The notes under the pieces are model-generated. The model was not told the DNA's origin. It did not search any database and was given only the letters and a program-made list of their open reading frames with translations. Positions 44,740-56,547 of a DNA stretch of 64,000 nucleotides are shown piece after piece (position 1 is the stretch's first letter; the number at the start of each line of letters is the position of its first letter). The stretch is from Microvelia longipes (taxonomy: Eukaryota; Arthropoda; Insecta; Hemiptera; Veliidae): assembly GCA_018340805.1 (NCBI GenBank), contig JACMZG010001908.1:37794058-37858057 (forward strand). The letters run 5' to 3'. A program made the position numbers and the translations under genes.

Positions 44740-44970
44740 TATATTATACTTAAGTCAGTGCCTGGATGGGTGACCGCTGGGAATAAAACAAATGCACTTA
44801 GTGTTTAAAAACGAGCGAAGCGAGTCCGAAATTTAGCTTTAGTTTAAATTTTGCAATATGCATATCCTGAGGACGAGCGAAGCGAGTTTGAAGTAGTGAG
44901 GATGATCGCAGTGAATCAGATATGGCGAGGAAAAGTTCGAGGTACCCCGTACCCAAGTTTTTATTCTTTT
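44740..44970 (+). mobile_element. 5S-rRNA-like SINE copy
   Basis: 44756-44783 reads CAGTGCCTGGATGGGTGACC then GCTGGGAA, nearly the 3' internal-promoter region of 5S rRNA. A body follows with ACGAGCGAAGCGAGTCCGAA and a tail GGAAAAGTTCGAGGTACCCC. The same head-body-tail pattern recurs elsewhere in the window. The head is only the last part of 5S, so the copy is 5'-truncated or diverged. This could be a SINE3-type element. Confidence 0.6.
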
Positions 44971-45923
44971 ATTTATAATTGATGAACTTCAATTCGATTT
45001 GCATCGTCACATATTATAATTCGCAGTTTTATAGCGTAATAAACTCTGGACTGTGGAATAAATTCCTTATTACGTTATATTATACTTGTACATTAAAAAT
45101 TACTTAGTATTTATTATAAATGTTTAATGTCAGGGAAACAAAGTTAAGTGTATTCTGTCTTACCCTTTACTTGAAAGCTTTCCAATTTCAGCTACTTCTT
45201 TGTTCCTTTATTATTACTTTTATATTAGATAAATATAGTAAAATTTTGGGAAGGGAGATTCCTGCTTACATATTGTAACAACGAATTGTCTATGCAGTTA
45301 TAATATCACTACTTTTGCAATAGATCTAAATCTTAAGTTTGCTTTTACTGAAAGATTTTCTGTAAACTAACAATTACACGATTACTTTGTCTTGTGTGAA
45401 AAATTCAAGTGGAATCATGTTTTTTAGGTTTAGTGTAATTATGAGTTAATATAGCCGTGGTGTCATATTAGAATTGGGAGTCCACTTAGAGTTAGATATC
45501 CACGACGGCTGACAATAAATGCCGAATCTTTGACTTTTATTAACTTGAGAACGTTTTGAAGATGAATCGGAAGTTTCAAATGGACTTGTAAGGCTTTATA
45601 TACAGCCTATATTTAGCCTAATATAGACCTTGGTTAAACTCTATTCCATATTCTTATTCGTTTGTACCACGGCCATAATTTCAGAGTCGAAATCATAAGG
45701 ACTATTACAGGCATTTGTTTTTTATGGTTTTGACTATGAAATTATGGCCGTTGTTCAAAATGACTCGGATTATGGTGTTTCCGAGTCATACCCTGACTCG
45801 GTTAGTATAGTCTGGCCTGTAATTCAACCAAGGCCAGACTATATATTAGGCCAAATATAGATAGTTATCCAATTCCCATTCTCGAACTAAACAAGTTAAT
45901 AAAAAGACAGTAGTTTAGTTTAA

Positions 45924-46163
45924 CTAAAGAGGCGTTGAATCCAATGCAGAATTTTGAGTCATACCATTATTACCTGGCCTCAAATTATGTCCATCATTGA
46001 TAGACTGTAGTCTGCACATAATGGATTTTCTACTTCTTTTACTTCCATCTTTTCTTATGAAATCCATATTGATACCAGTTGCTTCATCGTCTTCTGCTGA
46101 ATCCCTCCCAACTACTCTGCAATAACATGATCTCATCCTACTCGTCATTCTTTTCATTGCAAT
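45924..46163 (-). CDS. Possible terminal exon with GPCR/channel-like cytoplasmic tail
   Basis: On the minus strand an acceptor ATAATGTTTCAG is followed by an open frame of 79 codons and TAG. It reads I-A-M-K-R-M-T-S-R-M-R-S-C-Y-C-R-V-V-G, then acidic E-D-D-E-A-T-G, K-D-G-S-K-R-S-R-K-S and a polar end S-A-L-D-S-T-P-L. The basic amphipathic start with a C-x-C pair, followed by a polar Ser/Lys-rich tail, resembles helix 8 plus the C-terminal tail of a rhodopsin-like GPCR, or the tail of a channel. No upstream exon of the same gene is recognised in the window. It is unlike the surrounding repeats. Function is not established, and it could be chance. Confidence 0.35.
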   Translation of the reverse strand: MAMKRMTSRMRSCYCRVVGRDSAEDDEATGINMDFIRKDGSKRSRKSIMCRLQSINDGHNLRPGNNGMTQNSALDSTPL

Positions 46164-47259
46164 CTGAAACATTATAATTACATTCTTTGAAGTTGAATAA
46201 AAAAGGTCAGCAGGCCCTGGTTGCTACAGGCCAAAGTTGAAAAAAAACTTTCCAATTCTTTTGGTCACTTAAGTTTGTCTATTCGATGAAAACCGGAGTT
46301 GTTCAATTTAGATACCAAAAAACCATCGTCGTCAAACTAAATAATTGTTTAAATTATTAGTAAGTTTAAAACTAAGCACTTTTTTGCGAACTTTTAAAAT
46401 GTGAAAACGTGTTTAGTGATTCTGAATACAAGTCTTTAAGTTTGGATCGCTGCCAAGACTGTGGTGGACCAAACCGTCTCTCTCCTTTCTAATTCCCACT
46501 ACTCATCATAATCATCTCGTTATCACAATCATTGTGAAATTTATAAAAACAAAAATGTAATAATTCACTTTTAAAGCTGGATAAATAGGTTCTTATTTCC
46601 CCTAAAATAGGTCCTTATTTCTGTCCATTGCGAACCATTAATAAGAAATAATATAAAGTTGAAAATGTAAATATAAATAACCGAAATAATGTCGAACTCG
46701 TGTGCTCAGTATTTTTTCTTAAAACCTTTAAAGTTCTAAAATAATTTTGGTGCAAGGTCCGCAAGCTGGGCGAACTTATTTTGAAATGTGTGCTCCTTTG
46801 CTCAATAATTCGTTCATAGAGTTTTCAGTTTAAGCTTGATAACCTTAGTATTATTTCATCTTGTTACTAAATTATTTCCCGAATTGGGCAGGGGAAGGAA
46901 ATGCGCTAAAACAATCAAAAAATTTACACAAACCGGGCTTTAAAAGATGCAGTGTAGCGCCGATTTTCGAATGATGACTATTGTGTAATATTCATTATTA
47001 TTTTCTTTTTTTTCTCTCCTTTCATTTGATCGAAAAAGGAAATTACTCGATATAATTGTTAGGTTAGAGTAAAAACGCTGTTTTCTATTGATTTTAAAAG
47101 GTTTTTTTTTCCACTCTGAAAAATTTCTCTTTTTGACATTTCTTTTCGTAAATATGCCTTTGAATTGCGAATAGATAACTATGTTGCTTTTCAAATTCAC
47201 TGAGAAAAATGATAAGAGAAACAAATAAGAGTATATATATTACATTATAATAACACAAA

Positions 47260-47420
47260 GAACTAAATATTTTCTAATATGAGAGGTTTAGACAACACGA
47301 TATCTTTCGAACGCTTTATGGAATCGAACTTGGTGGGAAAATCGACTTCATTATTGTTCCGTACCTTTTGTTTATGAAATATGTGTGACGTTGAACCTAC
47401 AACAATACCTTTACTTTTCG
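47260..47420. repeat. R2-like fragment
   Basis: TATCTTTCGAACGCTTTATG, GAACTTGGTGGGAAAATCGA, TTCCGTACCTTTTGTTTATG and AAATATGTGTGACGTTGA match R2 blocks with divergence. The minus-strand open frame over this stretch is a shadow. Confidence 0.6.
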
Positions 47421-47616
47421 AGTTGCTATCCTTACTCCACCAAAAAACGCTTTTTTCTCTAGGCCCCAGAGGAGCAAAATTATGCACTATTGAGGCATTC
47501 CTAGAAAATATATAGTATCCCTTAAAGACTCTCTCCTTGCTCGTAGTTATCATTAAAAAATTATCGATTGTGAAATTTTAGTCTCTCATTACCATAGACT
47601 TCCCCCTTCTTTCTAT

Positions 47617-47802
47617 TTGTTTTCCTCCTATTATCGCGATCTTAATATCCTCAACAAACGCCTTAAAGATAGTTATAATATCCTTTCCTCTCACCATTCC
47701 ACATTCAATTTTCTTTCCAAACTTCCTTCCGTCACCTTTAAAAAACCTCCCAACCTGATAACCTTTTTGTTACTCACGAAACCTCGAAATCCCTCCCAGT
47801 AA
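47617..47802 (+). pseudogene. Possible reverse transcriptase C-terminal remnant
   Basis: A 61-codon frame with L-N-K-R-L-K-D-S-Y-N and F-K-K-P-P-N-L-I-T-F-L-L resembles the K/R-P-P-N-L region that follows RT domains in some retroelements, including Penelope-like ones. It is too short to classify. Confidence 0.3.
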
Positions 47803-47817
47803 CTTCATTTTCCTGGT

Positions 47818-47849
47818 ATGGATGTCCATACGATTACATGGACATCCAT
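47818..47849. other. Perfect 12-bp-stem hairpin
   Basis: ATGGATGTCCAT (47818-47829) and ATGGACATCCAT (47838-47849) are exact reverse complements around an 8-base loop. Role unknown. Confidence 0.8.
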
Positions 47850-48329
47850 GTATCAAACCCCGCTGCCCTCTCGTGATTTCTATCTTATTTTTAACTTTTA
47901 CTTAACTCATAAAACCCCCCGAATATTTCTGGCTTAATTTTTCTATCTTACATTACCCCCTGACAATCCAAGAGGATTATGGGGTGAGCCTTCAAAGTTT
48001 TTTCAGTGTCTCTTGTTGCATAATGAACTATTTAATTAATAAAATAAAATAAAAAAGTCAAAAAAATATAAAATAAATATTAATTAAAATTGTAAACAAG
48101 GATGTAAAATTATATAAATAAAGGTCTTTATTTATTATTATTATTATTATTTCTATCGTACATTATGATTTTTTTTTATATTTTGATTGTTATTGCTTTA
48201 TTTTTGTGAGAATGTTACTGAGTCCCTACTTAAAAACTTTAAACAAGACCCTTGGATTTACTTGACTCCAGTCTTTCATCACACTTGATAAAAGATACAT
48301 TTATGCATATACGTCATAAATCTACAGTC

Positions 48330-48790
48330 CATGCAGAACTCTGACCGCCAAAACAAAGCCTCTCCACTCGTATAAGTCAATTCTAAGACCGCACACCCAG
48401 CCTTCTCAGATCATCTTCGAATCTTCCAGTTTTATTAGTCGAGTCTCTCTTTTCTTTTCCTCTTCCAGGTCTTCCATCAACCATTTTTATCCTCTTCCAT
48501 GCGTGCCACATGCCCAAGCACTCGAACTCGACCTGCTATGATGAAGCTTATGATATCCAGCTAATCGTAAAGGTTCTTAATTTCTTGATTAGTGCGAATC
48601 CTCCAACCTCCATTCTCACAAACTCCTCCGAAAATCTTGCTTAGCATTTTCAACTATCATCTACGTAACATCTTCTCTTCATTTTTAGTTAGCGTCCAAG
48701 TCTCGCCCCCATTGATGGCACGTGGTCGGATTACACTCTTATACACCATGAGCTTAGTGATACGGCTCAATTCACGTAATGTGAAGATGG
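48330..48790 (-). mobile_element. RTE/L2-like non-LTR retrotransposon 3' remnant
   Basis: Minus-strand reading gives S-R-I-T-K-L-M-V-Y-K-S-V-I-R-P, G-G-E-T-W-T-L-T-K, a frame change, then N-L-Y-D, L-D-I-I-S-F-I-I-A-G-R-V and L-G-H-V-A-R-M-E-E. After that comes a basic stretch and D-D-L-R-R-L-G-V-R. This is the classic C-terminal signature of insect endonuclease-reverse transcriptase LINEs. Stops and shifts show decay. Confidence 0.82.
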
Positions 48791-48894
48791 ATTGATAAAG
48801 ATGCACCCGCCCGAAATATTGTGGTATATTAAATTTTTTTTTTACGTTTTTTACATTATTTTTGTAAAAGTTTGTGTGTATAGCTATATAATAC

Positions 48895-49045
48895 GTGGTA
48901 CCTCGAATCTTTTCTTTCACCATACTGGATTGTCTTTGGGCAGTGAGAACGTGAAAACCCGTTTTATTTCCAGCGGTCACCCACCCAGGACCTGGCCCAA
49001 TGCATCCTGTTGCTACTTATCATTATTAATCTATCCAAAACCGCA
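48895..49045 (-). mobile_element. 5S-rRNA-like SINE copy
   Basis: On the minus strand it reads GGGCCAGGTCCTGGGTGGGT then GACCGCTGGAAATAAAAC, then GATTCGAGGTACCACGTAT as tail. The GGGCC upstream of the box-C-like sequence matches 5S rRNA order better than in the other copies. Confidence 0.6.
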
Positions 49046-49059
49046 GGTATACTAGTCGT

Positions 49060-49215
49060 ACTGTAATGAACTCATACACACTCACAAACAGACGAATAAC
49101 TAAGAAAACACTAAAACAGACGATTCAGGTGATATCCCAATTTTGAATTCTTTTGCAAATGCAATACCTTTTTTTATATAATTACGGTATTAATAGAAAA
49201 AGTAAAAATTTTAAA
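49060..49215. repeat. Dispersed repeat fragment (same family as 9.1-10.5 kb)
   Basis: CAGGTGATATCCCAATTTTG, TGCAAATGCAATACC and TTACGGTATTAATAGAAAAA correspond to the end of the 10.5-kb and 57.4-kb copies. Confidence 0.6.
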
Positions 49216-50825
49216 ATCGTACACATCAATGAAATAACTTAGATTTAAATACTACATTTTTTTAAAAGATAAAATTTAACTTATTTAGACTAAGCATTTT
49301 TCCATCTTGAAGAAAATATCCTTAATTAAAGGATTACTTGAAAATAAACTTTTAAAATAAAGAAAAGGGATCATAAAAAATCTATTAGAAAGGCCAGAAC
49401 TATATTTTAAACTTTTAATGGTTCTTTCAAGCTTTAACGTTTTGAAAATTCTATAAGAGAAAACTTGCAGATGGCTCGAAGTTGTCAGAGAAAAGAAAGC
49501 AATGGTAAATGTTGGTTAATCATTATAGAACTTTCTATAAAGGTAAAAGAAAGTTTTTGAAGATTAGAAAAAAAGAAACAGTTAAAAACAGCCGCGAGTG
49601 TTTTAAATGACCAGTGACCTTAAATTAGCAAAAGAACGATTTACAAAGTAAATTTGTATTTTTTCGTTTAATTTTTGATTAATAATCAAATTAATTTTCT
49701 AGGATCTCCTGTCAATACTTTAGTAAAGCATTAGTAGAAGAAGCCAAGAAATAAACTCGAATGAATTAAAAGAAAACTCGAGGGGTTTGCAAAAATAATT
49801 TTGGCGAGATTGAAAGAGATTTACTTCTGTGTTGCAAAAAGTTTTATTTCCCAAAGAAAGATTCTGTTTTTGAATTGTTTAAGGAAATTTGATTTCGTTT
49901 TAGGCATTATTTGTTTTTGTAATCTAAACTTAATTCTTCTTTCTGGATTTCCTGGTCAGGGCACCGAACGAAATAATAAATGTGCTAACGTTAAATGGTA
50001 ATAATAACTTTGAAAAATGTTGTAAGAGCTTCTAAAATGATCTCGACCCTCGGGGGTTTAAATTCATGAATTGAAAATTGCCATATCATAGAGTTTTTTT
50101 GACAACTGCATTGAATCCTCAGCGTCATATTAGCGAATTTTCTGTGAAAATTCGTTATAAAAGAATATAACAATAGTTGTTCTAGAAAAAATGTATTTAA
50201 AAATCAAGTTTACAATTAACTTTAATTTTAAATAGAAGACGACGCAAAATAAATGAATATTGTTTAATATTTTTATGTCTATAGATTCATGATGAGAGTT
50301 AAAACACAAATATAAATTTATTAAATGTGTCAATTTTACAAGGTATTTTCTTTAGTTAAAATAAATGTGGAACAGTATAGAAAACGTACGTGGATATTGA
50401 AAATGCTCTTATTCTCTTAATAAAAGCTTACTAAAGCTCTTATGACAACAATGCTTAAAGTCAAAATTTCATCAAGTTTAACTTGATGATACGTTATAAT
50501 AGAACAATGAAGAATCAACAGTAGACAGTTGTAAGGCTAGATTAAACGAAAACCTATTCGTGATACACATTTTCATATTAGTTGATTATTAAAGTCTTAT
50601 TTAAACTTTGGCATTATAGATAGAACAATCTTTACTTCACTATCTTTCATTTTCAATAGAAAATAGACAACAAAAGGAATATTGTTCAATTAGTTTGGCT
50701 CTTCTTCTAAAGCGGGAATACTCTCTCGAAAATGTATTTAGTACCTCTGCAAAATATAATCTAATGCTGCCATTTTTTATAATATTTAAGCCCTATTTTA
50801 AAAATAAGTAATATATTTTTAACAG

Positions 50826-51024
50826 GAGTAAAAACTTCACTTGCTTTTCTGAAAGCATATGAAATATTTTACACCCCAGAACGGTTGAAACAGTTCTTGA
50901 AAATAAGTGATGCTGGTTATTTTACCCGGGGTGTAATAAGATTCTATATTCCGATAAACAGAGATAACGCCGCCTTTTATGATTTTTATTTTCCAAATTT
51001 ATACCATAAGCATGTAGGAGAATA
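50826..51024 (+). other. Unrecognised open segment, possible exon
   Basis: An acceptor-like TATTTTTAACAG is followed by 65 codons and TAA. The segment reads G-V-K-T-S-L-A-F-L-K-A-Y-E-I-F-Y, R-L-K-Q-F-L-K-I-S-D-A-G-Y-F, G-V-I-R-F-Y-I-P-I-N-R-D-N, F-Y-D-F-Y-F-P-N-L-Y-H-K. Codon choice and residue mix look protein-like, but I recognise no family and see no partner exon. It is not the missing galactosyltransferase domain. Confidence 0.25.
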
Positions 51025-51495
51025 AATCCGATACCGAGATTTCACTTAAATCATCCGATTCTTGTTTTAAGGTCTCTTAAGCGGTTTCTACTATTTGTCT
51101 GTCACCAGACAAATAGTAAAAACAATATTTTTACAATAGTATATACAATTTTACTATACTTTTTAATGTTAAAAATCACAAGTGTGTCGCGAGTTTCATA
51201 TTCTAATAGGGAGTGAAGCGTGTCCGAAGTGGTGAGAATAAGCATACCAAAGCAATAAGTTGATAAAAAGATCGAAGGTTCCCTAAAAAATATTTAATAT
51301 TTTTTTCTTATTTTAAATATTGAGGATAACGGAACTTATCCTTAAGGATAGGCGTTTGAACAGTCCATTTTTTAGCGAATTTCCTTTGGGAAAAAATTCG
51401 CTAATGGGACAGGCGTCATGGCGGAATTCGAACCTCGGACCACGACACAAATCCGTTTCAGAGGTCCCTAATGACGAAAAAAAATTTTCGCGAGA

Positions 51496-51667
<172 letters not shown>

Positions 51668-51859
51668 GTATTCTAGACACTTTCTTGTAAACACTCTATC
51701 TTTCGAACGGATTAATATTTTTTAACCAAACTTGGTACAAAAATCAACCTTCGGGAGGACACGAACCCTATTGAAAACCAGGTTTATGTGACGTCATTAA
51801 CCCGGTTTGCTGAGTCAGCAAAATTTTCAAAAAATCGGCAAAATTCAGGGTTAATTTTT

Positions 51860-52240
51860 TTGCCGTGAAAAAGGTCAATATTTATGTTTTTTGAGACGCT
51901 GAATCGAACGAAACCGGTCCGAAGTCGATACGACCACTTTAAATGACCTTAAAATCGAAAAAACCATTGTAAATTACCAAAAACCAAAATTTAGGTCGAT
52001 AAAAAATAAATTTCGAGTAGGGTGTCGTTTTCTATGTACTTTTAGGCGCTGAATCGAATGAAACCGGTCCATGAAGTCGATACGACCATTCTAAGTTACC
52101 AAAAAGTCGAAAAAACCACCAAAATTATAGAAAACCAAAATTACGGTCGTTGAAAATTAAATTTCGAGTAGGGTGTCGTTTTCAATGTTTTATTGGCCTT
52201 TGAGTTGAATGCCAGTGGTCCGGAGTCAATACGACCACTC
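51860..52240. repeat. 150-bp tandem repeat, about 2.5 copies
   Basis: GCTGAATCGAACGAAACCGG, GCTGAATCGAATGAAACCGG and the diverged GAGTTGAATGCCAGTGG lie about 150 bp apart. Each is followed by GTCC..GTCGATACGACCA (or a variant), and TTCGAGTAGGGTGTCGTTTT precedes the second and third copies. Confidence 0.85.
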
Positions 52241-52330
52241 AAACTCAAGGTACCTGGGTTCACATCCTGGAAGGGTCGATAATTTTTTATCGTTTTTTTT
52301 TACTTAATATAAGTTTACAACTAGAAAATA

Positions 52331-52470
52331 ATTCTGGCGCGGTGGTCCGCATGTCGGGCGAATTTCCTTTGGATACGAGCACTCAAACCCAGAGTACCTG
52401 GGTTTAAATCCTAGTAGGGACAGTAATTTTTTACCGTTTTTTACCTAATATAAGTTTACAACTAGAAAAT
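52331..52470 (+). mobile_element. tRNA-like SINE unit in tandem
   Basis: TGGCGCGGTGG (box A-like) is followed at a tRNA-like distance by GGTTTAAATCC (box B-like; a preceding unit at about 52200-52330 has GGTTCACATCC). The unit ends TAAGTTTACAACTAGAAAAT and then a new head begins at 52471, so units recur every 130-141 bp. The third head is joined to the palindrome described at 52471-55134. Confidence 0.6.
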
Positions 52471-55134
52471 AATTCTGGCGCGGTGGTCCGCATGTCGGGC
52501 GAATTTCCTTTGGATGCGTGTTTCCGTGCTAAACAACCCATTTCTTGCTTATGCAAGAACCATGCCCATAGCGTGGTTCCGGTTCATGCTTTAGAACCTA
52601 AGCAGTTACTCAATTGTCAAGCACTGCTCGTAACTCATTTTGTCTGTATTTTCCAAAGGAAATGCGCTAAAACCTTTAAAGATAACTGACTAAGCTTAAA
52701 GATAAGTAACTAAGCTTTAAACTAGTGCAAATAATAGTGCGTACTTTTAATTTTAGAGGCATAGTTTTGTACAACTGGATGATTATGCGCATTTCCTTTG
52801 GAAAATACAGACAAAATGAGTTACGAGCAGTGCTTGACAATTGAGTAACTGCTTAGGTTCTAAAGCATGAACCGGAACCACGCTATGGGCATGGTTCTTG
52901 CATAAGCAAGAAATGGGTTGTTTAGCACGGAAACACGCATCCAAAGGAATTCGCCCGACATGCGGACCACCGCGCCAGAATTTTCTGCTTAAATATATAT
53001 AAGTTTAGGAGCATTTGGCCACAATATAGGATAAGAGCTAAATGCTCTTATCCTAAATTAGAGGAGGTACAATTTAAATAATTGTACTGATTAAGATAAA
53101 AGTTGATAAAATGGAGTACGGGGTACTCGGGAACTTTTCCTTACCATATCTGATTCGCTTAGCTCACCATCAATACTTCGGACTCACTTTGCTCTTCCTT
53201 ATGCAGGGTGTTTCATATAAAGTGTCCACCAGAAAAGGAGGTGATAGTACTCCTCAAAATGAACAAAAATGTCCTATAATGTAAACCCCGATCTCCAACC
53301 GTTTTCCCACAAGGTCTAATTTAATATTTTAAAAAAATAGTTGACCTCACATCATAAAATTGTTAATAAGGTTTTAACTGTTCAAGCTAGAAAGGCGAAA
53401 TTGGTCTCACTAGAAAGCTGAGTAAATTCCCTAAAGGACAAACTACTAACTATGCCAAATATTTTAGAACTACTGCCCAAAATATTGCATGAAACATGAT
53501 TGTTTGAAAAATTGAATTTTATGGAATTTTTATAGTAGGGAATTAGAGGAAGTAAGAGACGAGCAAAAGTTCAGCCAAGAACGGAAAAAACTTCCCTTAT
53601 GATTGCCCTTTAAGAAAATCTAAATATTTTTATTCATTCAATCGTCAAAAAAATAAGCTATTGTTGCTAGAAGTTGCAAAAACTGATAATTTTTGTCGTA
53701 TAAAAGTGAAAATAATGTGTTATTTTAACAAAATATTTTATTTTCAATAGTAATTTAATAATACGATTTTTAGACTCTAGAAGATAAAATAAACCTATTT
53801 TATTCTTACACATTTTTCTCTAAAACCACTCTTTTCTTTTTCTTTAGAGATTTTTAATTATTTTATGTACCATGTAATTAACATTGTAGACATATGCAAA
53901 AATGCCAAAAAATAACAGTTTTTGCAACTTCTAGGAAGAATGGCTTAAAATTTTGACTATTGAATGTATGATGAAGATTAGGTCTTCTTAAAAGGCAATC
54001 ATAAGAGAAGTTTTTTCCGTTCTTGGCTGAACTTTTGCTCATCTCTTACTTCCTCTAATGCTCTACCACAAAAATTCCATAAAATTCATTTTTTTCAAAA
54101 AATCATGTTTCACGCAAAATTTTAGGCAGTAGTTCTAAACTATTTGACATAGTTAGTAGTTCGTCCTTTAGGGAATTTACTCAGCTTTCTAATGATACCA
54201 ATTCCGCCTTTCTAGCTTGAACAGTTAAAACCCTATTAACAATTTTATGATGTGAGGTCAAATATTTTTTTAAAATATTAAATTTGACCTTGTGAGAAAA
54301 CGGTTGGAGATTGGGGTTTATATTATAGGACATTTTTTGTTCCTTTTGAGGAGTACTATCACCTCCTTTTCTGGTGGACACTTTATATGAAACACCCTGT
54401 ATAAGGAAGAGCAAAGTGAGTCCGAAGTATTGATGGTGAGCTAAGCGAATCAGATATGGTAAGGAAAAGTTCCCGAGTACCCCGTACTCCATTTTATCAA
54501 CTTTTATCTTAATCAGTACAATTATTTAAATTGTACCTCCTCTAATTTAGGATAAGAGCATTTAGCTCTTATCCTATATTGTGGCCAAATGCTCCTAAAC
54601 TTATATATATTTAAGCAGAAAATTCTGGCGCGGTGGTCCGCATGTCGGGCGAATTTCCTTTGGATGCGTGTTTCCGTGCTAAACAACCCATTTCTTGCTT
54701 ATGCAAGAACCATGCCCATAGCGTGGTTCCGGTTCATGCTTTAGAACCTAAGCAGTTACTCAATTGTCAAGCACTGCTCGTAACTCATTTTGTCTGTATT
54801 TTCCAAAGGAAATGCGCATAATCATCCAGTTGTACAAAACTATGCCTCTAAAATTAGAAGTACGCACTATTATTTGCACTAGTTTAAAGCTTAGTTACTT
54901 ATCTTTAAGCTTAGTCAGTTATCTTTAAAGGTTTTAGCGCATTTCCTTTGGAAAATACAGACAAAATGAGTTACGAGCAGTGCTTGACAATTGAGTAACT
55001 GCTTAGGTTCTAAAGCATGAACCGGAACCACGCTATGGGCATGGTTCTTGCATAAGCAAGAAATGGGTTGTTTAGCACGGAAACACGCATCCAAAGGAAA
55101 TTCGCCCGACATGCGGACCACCGCGCCAGAATTT
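52471..55134. repeat. 2.66-kb near-perfect palindrome
   Basis: 52471-53700 is the reverse complement of about 53905-55134, centred near 53802 with roughly 200 bases of unpaired spacer. Landmarks: ATTCTGGCGCGGTGGTCCGC at the left end and its complement at the right end, and the hairpin GGATAAGAGC/GCTCTTATCC (53029-53053). The outer parts are essentially identical, and the inner arms (from 53204) differ by several percent. The 68-codon open frame repeated within it is not convincing as a gene. Confidence 0.92.
53204..54399. mobile_element. 1.2-kb foldback element, copy 1
   Basis: Starts CAGGGTGTTTCATATAAAGT and ends ACTTTATATGAAACACCCTG. Long inverted arms (about 500 bp) flank a short unique centre. 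The right flank starts TATAAGG and the left flank ends CTTATG, so the target is probably TA. No transposase. Distant similarity (CAACCGTTCTCTCGCAAGGT) occurs at 10.55 kb. Confidence 0.82.
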
Positions 55135-55354
55135 TCTGCTTAAATATATATAAGTTTAGGAGCATTTGGCCACAATATAGGATAAGAGCTAAATGCTCTT
55201 ATCCTAAATTAGAGGAGGTACAATTTAAATAATTGTACTGATTAAGATAAAAGTTGATAAAATGGAGTACGGGGTACTCGGGAACTTTTCCTTACCATAT
55301 CTGATTCGCTTAGCTCACCATCAATACTTCGGACTCACTTTGCTCTTCCTTATG

Positions 55355-56547
55355 CAGGGTGTTTCATATAAAGTGTCCACCAGAAAAGGAGGTGATAGTA
55401 CTCCTCAAAATGAACAAAAATGTCCTATAATGTAAACCCCGATCTCCAACCGTTTTCCCACAAGGTCTAATTTAATATTTTAAAAAAATAGTTGACCTCA
55501 CATCATAAAATTGTTAATAAGGTTTTAACTGTTCAAGCTAGAAAGGCGAAATTGGTCTCACTAGAAAGCTGAGTAAATTCCCTAAAGGACAAACTACTAA
55601 CTATGCCAAATATTTTAGAACTACTGCCCAAAATATTGCATGAAACATGATTGTTTGAAAAATTGAATTTTATGGAATTTTTATAGTAGGGAATTAGAGG
55701 AAGTAAGAGACGAGCAAAAGTTCAGCCAAGAACGGAAAAAACTTCCCTTATGATTGCCCTTTAAGAAAATCTAAATATTTTTATTCATTCAATCGTCAAA
55801 AAAAATAAGCTATTGTTGCTAGAAGTTGCAAAAACTGATAATTTTTGTCGTATAAAAGTGAAAATAATGTGTTATTTTAACAAAATATTTTATTTTCAAT
55901 AGTAATTTAATAATACGATTTTTAGACTCTAGAAGATAAAATAAACCTATTTTATTCTTACACATTTTTCTCTAAAACCACTCTTTTCTTTTTCTTTAGA
56001 GATTTTTAATTATTTTATGTACCATGTAATTAACATTGTAGACATATGCAAAAATGCCAAAAAATAACAGTTTTTGCAACTTCTAGGAAGAATGGCTTAA
56101 AATTTTGACTATTGAATGTATGATGAAGATTAGGTCTTCTTAAAAGGCAATCATAAGAGAAGTTTTTTCCGTTCTTGGCTGAACTTTTGCTCATCTCTTA
56201 CTTCCTCTAATGCTCTACCACAAAAATTCCATAAAATTCATTTTTTTCAAAAAATCATGTTTCACGCAAAATTTTAGGCAGTAGTTCTAAACTATTTGAC
56301 ATAGTTAGTAGTTCGTCCTTTAGGGAATTTACTCAGCTTTCTAATGATACCAATTCCGCCTTTCTAGCTTGAACAGTTAAAACCCTATTAACATTTTATG
56401 ATGTGAGGTCAAATATTTTTTTAAATATTAAATTTGACCTTGTGAGAAAACGGTTGGAGATTGGGGTTTATATTATAGGACATTTTTGTTCCTTTTGAGG
56501 AGTACTATCACCTCCTTTCTGGTGGACACTTTATATGAATCACCCTG
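55355..56547. mobile_element. 1.2-kb foldback element, copy 2
   Basis: Same ends and nearly the same sequence in the same orientation as copy 1. The right boundary at CACCCTG|TATATAG is where similarity to copy 1's flank stops, which confirms the element end. Its left flank (from about 54937) repeats that of copy 1, giving a 1.6-kb direct duplication with a 2150-bp period. Confidence 0.85.

Noticed and set aside
52483..52689. 68-codon frame present three times intact, plus truncated, in the 52.5-55.1 kb palindrome
   Set aside because: Copies are identical only because the DNA was duplicated. It starts at GTG, has no domain, and overlaps tRNA-like SINE sequence.
54181..54492. 103-codon minus-strand frame
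   Set aside because: It lies in the arm of the foldback element, is interrupted in the other copies, and shows no domain.
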